Source: Pueraria montana var. lobata (lineage: Eukaryota; Streptophyta; Magnoliopsida; Fabales; Fabaceae). From it: 64,000 nucleotides of DNA. This document shows, piece by piece, positions 60,573 through 64,000 of the stretch. The notes below the pieces were generated by a model. It had not been told where the DNA came from. It saw only the letters and a list, made by a program, of their open reading frames with translations, and did no database searches. Made by a program: the position numbers and the translations under genes. Each line of letters begins with the position of its first letter. Positions within the stretch are counted from its first letter, which is position 1. The stretch spans positions 74,753,447 to 74,817,446 of the forward strand of contig CM048649.1 of NCBI GenBank assembly GCA_026413185.1, written 5' to 3'.

Positions 60573-62110
60573 TTAAACTAGATTATAATAAGTGACAACA
60601 TATATTATTAAAAAGATTAGTGTATTTTTTTTGGTACATGAAAAAGGAAAACACAAAAGAAACTACAAAACAAATATTAAATCAATGGCATAAGGCTGCA
60701 AGAATGCCATCAGGAGGCTCGGTCGAAGTGTGATCCCATGGACAATTCTCGAATCCCCATCTAGCTAGAGAGAGAGAGAGCTAACATATATAACATATAT
60801 ATTATCATATAATTAGTATATTTTATATATAATTATAAAAGGTCTGAGGGAGAGGGGGGGCTGGAGCCCCTACGTGCCCCCCTTACATTCGTTCATGCTT
60901 TTGCTTATGAATATGATGTTATTTGGTATAAAAATAGTTTATTCGCATTGTTTTCATGTTAATGAATGCAATGGCACAACTTTCACGACTTGAATTGATT
61001 TAGAAAAGATTAAAAATCTTGTCCGAAAATTTAAAAAATCACTTTTTTGCATTTAACAGTTTCATGCAAGTCACTTTTTAATTTTTTTTCTTATGAATAT
61101 GAGGTTATTTGTTTGCAATTTTTATTGAATTGTTTTTAATTTATTTTAACTAAAGTATTAATATTATGTTGTGTTCTTTATTAATTTTTGTTGCATTATT
61201 TGTTATTTAACTTAAAATAAAGTTTTTAATTTTTCTTTTGAAAAAAATTATTAACAACAAATACATAAAATTTTATTTAAATTAATTATCTTTCAAATAA
61301 TTAATTAACATTTTAATAAAAATAATCAATAAACTCTTTTAATCAAAATTTTAAAAAAATTAAATAAATAAACTATTTTAAAAAAATTTAAAAAAAACTA
61401 GAAAACCAAAAATTAAAATAAAAAAAAGCAAGTTGAGAAATCAGTTTTTGTACAATCGATTTCTCACTGCTGGTTTTTTTAAAAAAACAAAAATTAAAGA
61501 GAGAAATAGGTTGTAAACAAACCGTTTTCTCATGACAAATAGTGATTTAGGTTATTCAAGTAAATAATGTGGTAAATAGGTTAGTTAGGTATTTATTTCA
61601 TTTTTTGGTATATTTATGTAAAAAAGTCCTAGGTTTGATTTCCTAATTCCTGTATATCCACTCAACGGTTTCGGTTCACTTTGCTTGGTTATGGTGAAGA
61701 TAATAACCAAACAAGGCAGGCCTTTCAAATTGCACACAGATAAAAAAATTTAAAATGATGGGCTTTGGTAAACATTCAACTTTAGGTCACTTATATTAAA
61801 AGAAAAAAAAAACTTTTAGGTCAGTTCTTTACACACAGACAAAAGTTTCCTTCTAGGCTCTAGCGCACGGTAATTATAAAATAATTAGATAATTTTCGAC
61901 AATAATAATTAAAAAATATCGTTTACCTAAAATGAGTTGTTGAGATTTATGAATCAAAAACAAAATGAGTTGTTGAGATTTACTGATTTAGAATCAGATT
62001 TTCTAATTAAGATTCTTTCATAGTTATGTTTTTAACTGATCATAAAAAAAAACCCACATTGGATACAAATCAAGGCTAAGGTTCTCCTTTCACGCATTCA
62101 AATCTCTTCC

Positions 62111-62288
62111 CTACGTTTGGATTGAAGGAAAGAAAATGGAAGAGGAAAGAAAATTTTAAATTTTTGTTTCTCAAAGTCAACATTTCTTTTCCTTTTCTTT
62201 TCTCTTTCTCTCTAACTAAACGAAGAAAAATACATTATTATTCGTGTTTTCTTTCCTCTCTATTTTCTTTCCTTCCATCCAAACATAG
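62111..62288. mobile_element. Foldback MITE
   Basis: CTACGTTTGGATTGAAGGAA pairs with the complement of TTCCTTCCATCCAAACATAG over at least 27 bp, with pyrimidine/purine tracts continuing the stem. Related to 19107-19323 in the KNOX intron. Confidence 0.75.
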
Positions 62289-62997
62289 AGTGAAGGACAA
62301 ATTCCAGAAAGATTAAGAGAACAACGGATAATATTTGGTGTGTACTTGAATTAGTGGTAAAAAATCATAATAAAACATGGTGGGTTGAATCAAATTTGAT
62401 TTGACTTTAGGGATGTAAGCGTGGATGGATGCAACTCATGATTTTCTTAAACCTTATACCTCTATGGAAAGAGTAGGGTGGGATCTTTATTTGATGTTTT
62501 TCCTGTGTGGTTAACAAAGAAAACATCGATGTCTTACATTTGTTGACATCCACGGAGAGATTTGTAGGTAGTGATTGCCTACATCATTCTCCAAATTTGA
62601 TTTGACTCTAAATTTAGATGTTTAATTACAAAATTAAAAACACTTATAATTGAAAAAAAAATATGGTAAAGTTGAAACTATAAAAAGTTGTTTCTACTTC
62701 TTTCAAAACTAATTTTGAGTGTACTTGAGAGTTTAAGAAATAAAATCTTAATATATTTTGATAGAAAACTACTAATTGTAGAGTTTTAAAGATAAAACTA
62801 TCAAAGTCCACGAAAGTTAAAATTAATGATACTTCAAATAATTTTGAAAGAAAATACTTACATAATAAAAGATTAAAAGAATTTATATTAAGATGATAAT
62901 CCAGGACAAAAAAAAATTAAGATGATGATAGAATTATATATTTGAATCTCACAAGATCAATAATCATATTAGGAGACGTGTTAAACGATAATAATAG

Positions 62998-63262
62998 TTT
63001 AAGAAAATAAAATCTTATCAATATTTTGATAAGAAAAAAAAAAGGAAAGAAAAACTACTACCAATATTTGTAGACTTTTAGCTCAAGGGGTTATAGACAC
63101 ATAACACACTCATGTTTACATGACACATGTCATAAATTATACATGAGCGTGTCCATAACTTGGAAACTAAGCCCTTGAGAAGTCTACAAATACTAGTAGT
63201 AGTTTTCCTTTCCTTTTTTTTTTTTTTTTATCAAAACATTGATAAGATTTTATTTTCTTAAA
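62998..63262. mobile_element. Near-perfect 260-bp foldback
   Basis: 'tttaagaaaataaaatctta' at the left pairs with 'taagattttattttctta' plus 'aa' at the right. The stem continues through 'ggaaagaaaaactactacc' and 'aatatttgtagact' to a loop near 63125. No coding capacity. Confidence 0.8.
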
Positions 63263-63444
63263 TAAGAAATGTTAAAAAAGACTTTAAAATTTTTATTTTC
63301 TGACAACCTTGAGTTCTCATAAGTTATAACTTCTCGAAATGTTATTTAAATCTTTCTTTACAACACACATTCAAGAAGCTTTTTAGATCGGTTTAAAAAA
63401 TTGAAATAATTTCTTCATTTTTCTCCTAGTTAATTTTTTTAAAA

Positions 63445-63940
63445 GGCTTAAATAACTTTTAGGTCCCTGATAAATTTCCACCCACTAGTTAATTTTTTTT
63501 AAAAGACTTAAATAACTTTTAGGTCCCTGATAAATTTTCAAATTTTGCTTTGAGTCCCTTATAATTTTTTTGTTGTTTTGAGTCCATGATATATGAAAAA
63601 ATTTGTTTTAGTTAATTTTTTTTAAAAGGCTTAAATAACTTTTAGGTCCCTGATAAATTTTCAAATTTTGCTTTGAATCTCTTATAAATTTTTTGTTATT
63701 TTGAGTTCATGATATATTAAAAATTTTGTTTTGGGTCTCTGCCGTCAGTTAAGTGATAATATGGTACCATCTCAACGATTGATATATATTGGAAGATCTG
63801 TTTAGATGGTGTCACGTCATCACTTAACTGACGGTAGAGACTTAAAACAAAAGTTTTGTTATATCAGTCATCAGGAACTCAATTCAGTGACCCAAAGCAA
63901 AATTTGAAAATTTATCAGGGACCTAAAAGTTATTTAAGCC
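63445..63940. mobile_element. Mutator-type MITE with a triplicated left end
   Basis: GGCTTAAATAACTTTTAGGT pairs with ACCTAAAAGTTATTTAAGCC. TTTTTAAAA lies at 63436-63444 and 63941-63949. The left terminus together with its flank recurs at about 63490 and 63610. The centre has the inverted pair 'gtcagttaagtgat' and 'atcacttaactgac'. Confidence 0.85.
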
Positions 63941-64000
63941 TTTTTAAAAAATTTAATTGTTACAAGAAAGTCTTCTGCCAATTTTCTTTAATATAAATCC

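Larger units (their letters stand above)
59077..61629. mobile_element. Large Mutator-like foldback element (2.55 kb)
   Basis: Ends: left 'agttttttacgtaaatatac', right 'gtatatttatgtaaaaaagt'. Near-matching 9-mers flank it (TGGGTTTGA at 59068-59076, TAGGTTTGA at 61630-61638). Arms of about 230 bp pair well, including 'accgatttctc' with 'gagaaatcagt' and 'ctaactaacttatctccc' with its inverted counterpart near 61580. The inside holds a nested MITE, a long AT repeat and two direct copies of a segment containing 'ttaaaaatc.tg.ccgaaaa' (about 59540-59650 and 60960-61070). No transposase seen. Confidence 0.75.
61639..64000. other. Intergenic, repeat-rich right edge
   Basis: No gene supported. Apart from the MITEs listed separately, 62728-62790 holds a diverged fragment of the 62998-63262 foldback. 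Confidence 0.5.

Noticed and set aside
1..64000. tRNA, rRNA or CRISPR arrays
   Set aside because: No cloverleaf with conserved TTCGA loop, no rRNA signature and no regular direct-repeat/spacer array was found by eye.

Overview
The window is plant nuclear DNA: AT-rich, with spliced genes, GT-AG introns and many small inverted-repeat transposons. The protein matches (a class I KNOX homeobox gene, the beta subunit of PPi-dependent phosphofructokinase, an ARIA-type armadillo protein) point to a dicot. The style of the repeats suggests a legume such as soybean; that is inference from memory of the families, not a search. Four genes are well supported, and most of the remaining sequence is transposon-derived or featureless AT-rich DNA.

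Layout. 1-6804 (+): the 3' part of an armadillo-repeat gene of the ARIA/ABAP1 family. It has 13 exons, all joining in frame. The BTB core is missing, and a short gag-only Ty3/gypsy-like element sits antisense in one intron. 6805-16584: intergenic repeats, including a 138-bp tandem duplication, a dispersed TIR repeat, a Mutator-type MITE with intact target duplication and a 1-kb foldback. 16585-21088 (-): a four-exon STM-like KNOX gene encoding 358 aa. 21089-33085: intergenic, containing two adjacent Mutator-type insertions at 24.8-27.3 kb; the larger carries broken transposase pieces in opposite orientations.

33.1-36.9 kb: a small secreted-peptide reading frame with its own TATA box, carrying one internal stop and interrupted near its end by a 3.57-kb giant palindromic Mutator-like element (perfect 9-bp target duplication ATGGGTGGA). 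Two Stowaway-like MITEs are nested one inside the other in its middle. 41299-42072 (-): an intronless plant-specific protein of unknown function. 45-49.6 kb: a MITE carrying a LINE-like tail, an LTR-like tract with a 34-bp tandem repeat, and two Mutator-type foldbacks. 52381-58332 (-): PFP-beta, 16 exons, 568 codons. 58.3-64 kb: a second giant foldback and several MITEs.

The genes do not form a functional unit, and no operon-like logic is expected. The main theme is the number of elements with long inverted repeats and 9-10 bp target duplications, and their effects on neighbouring reading frames. I saw no tRNA, rRNA or CRISPR. No wholly new molecular system is evident. The best leads are the BTB-less ARIA paralogue, the interrupted secreted-peptide gene, the rearranged MULE and the modular hairpin element at 48.7-49.3 kb.
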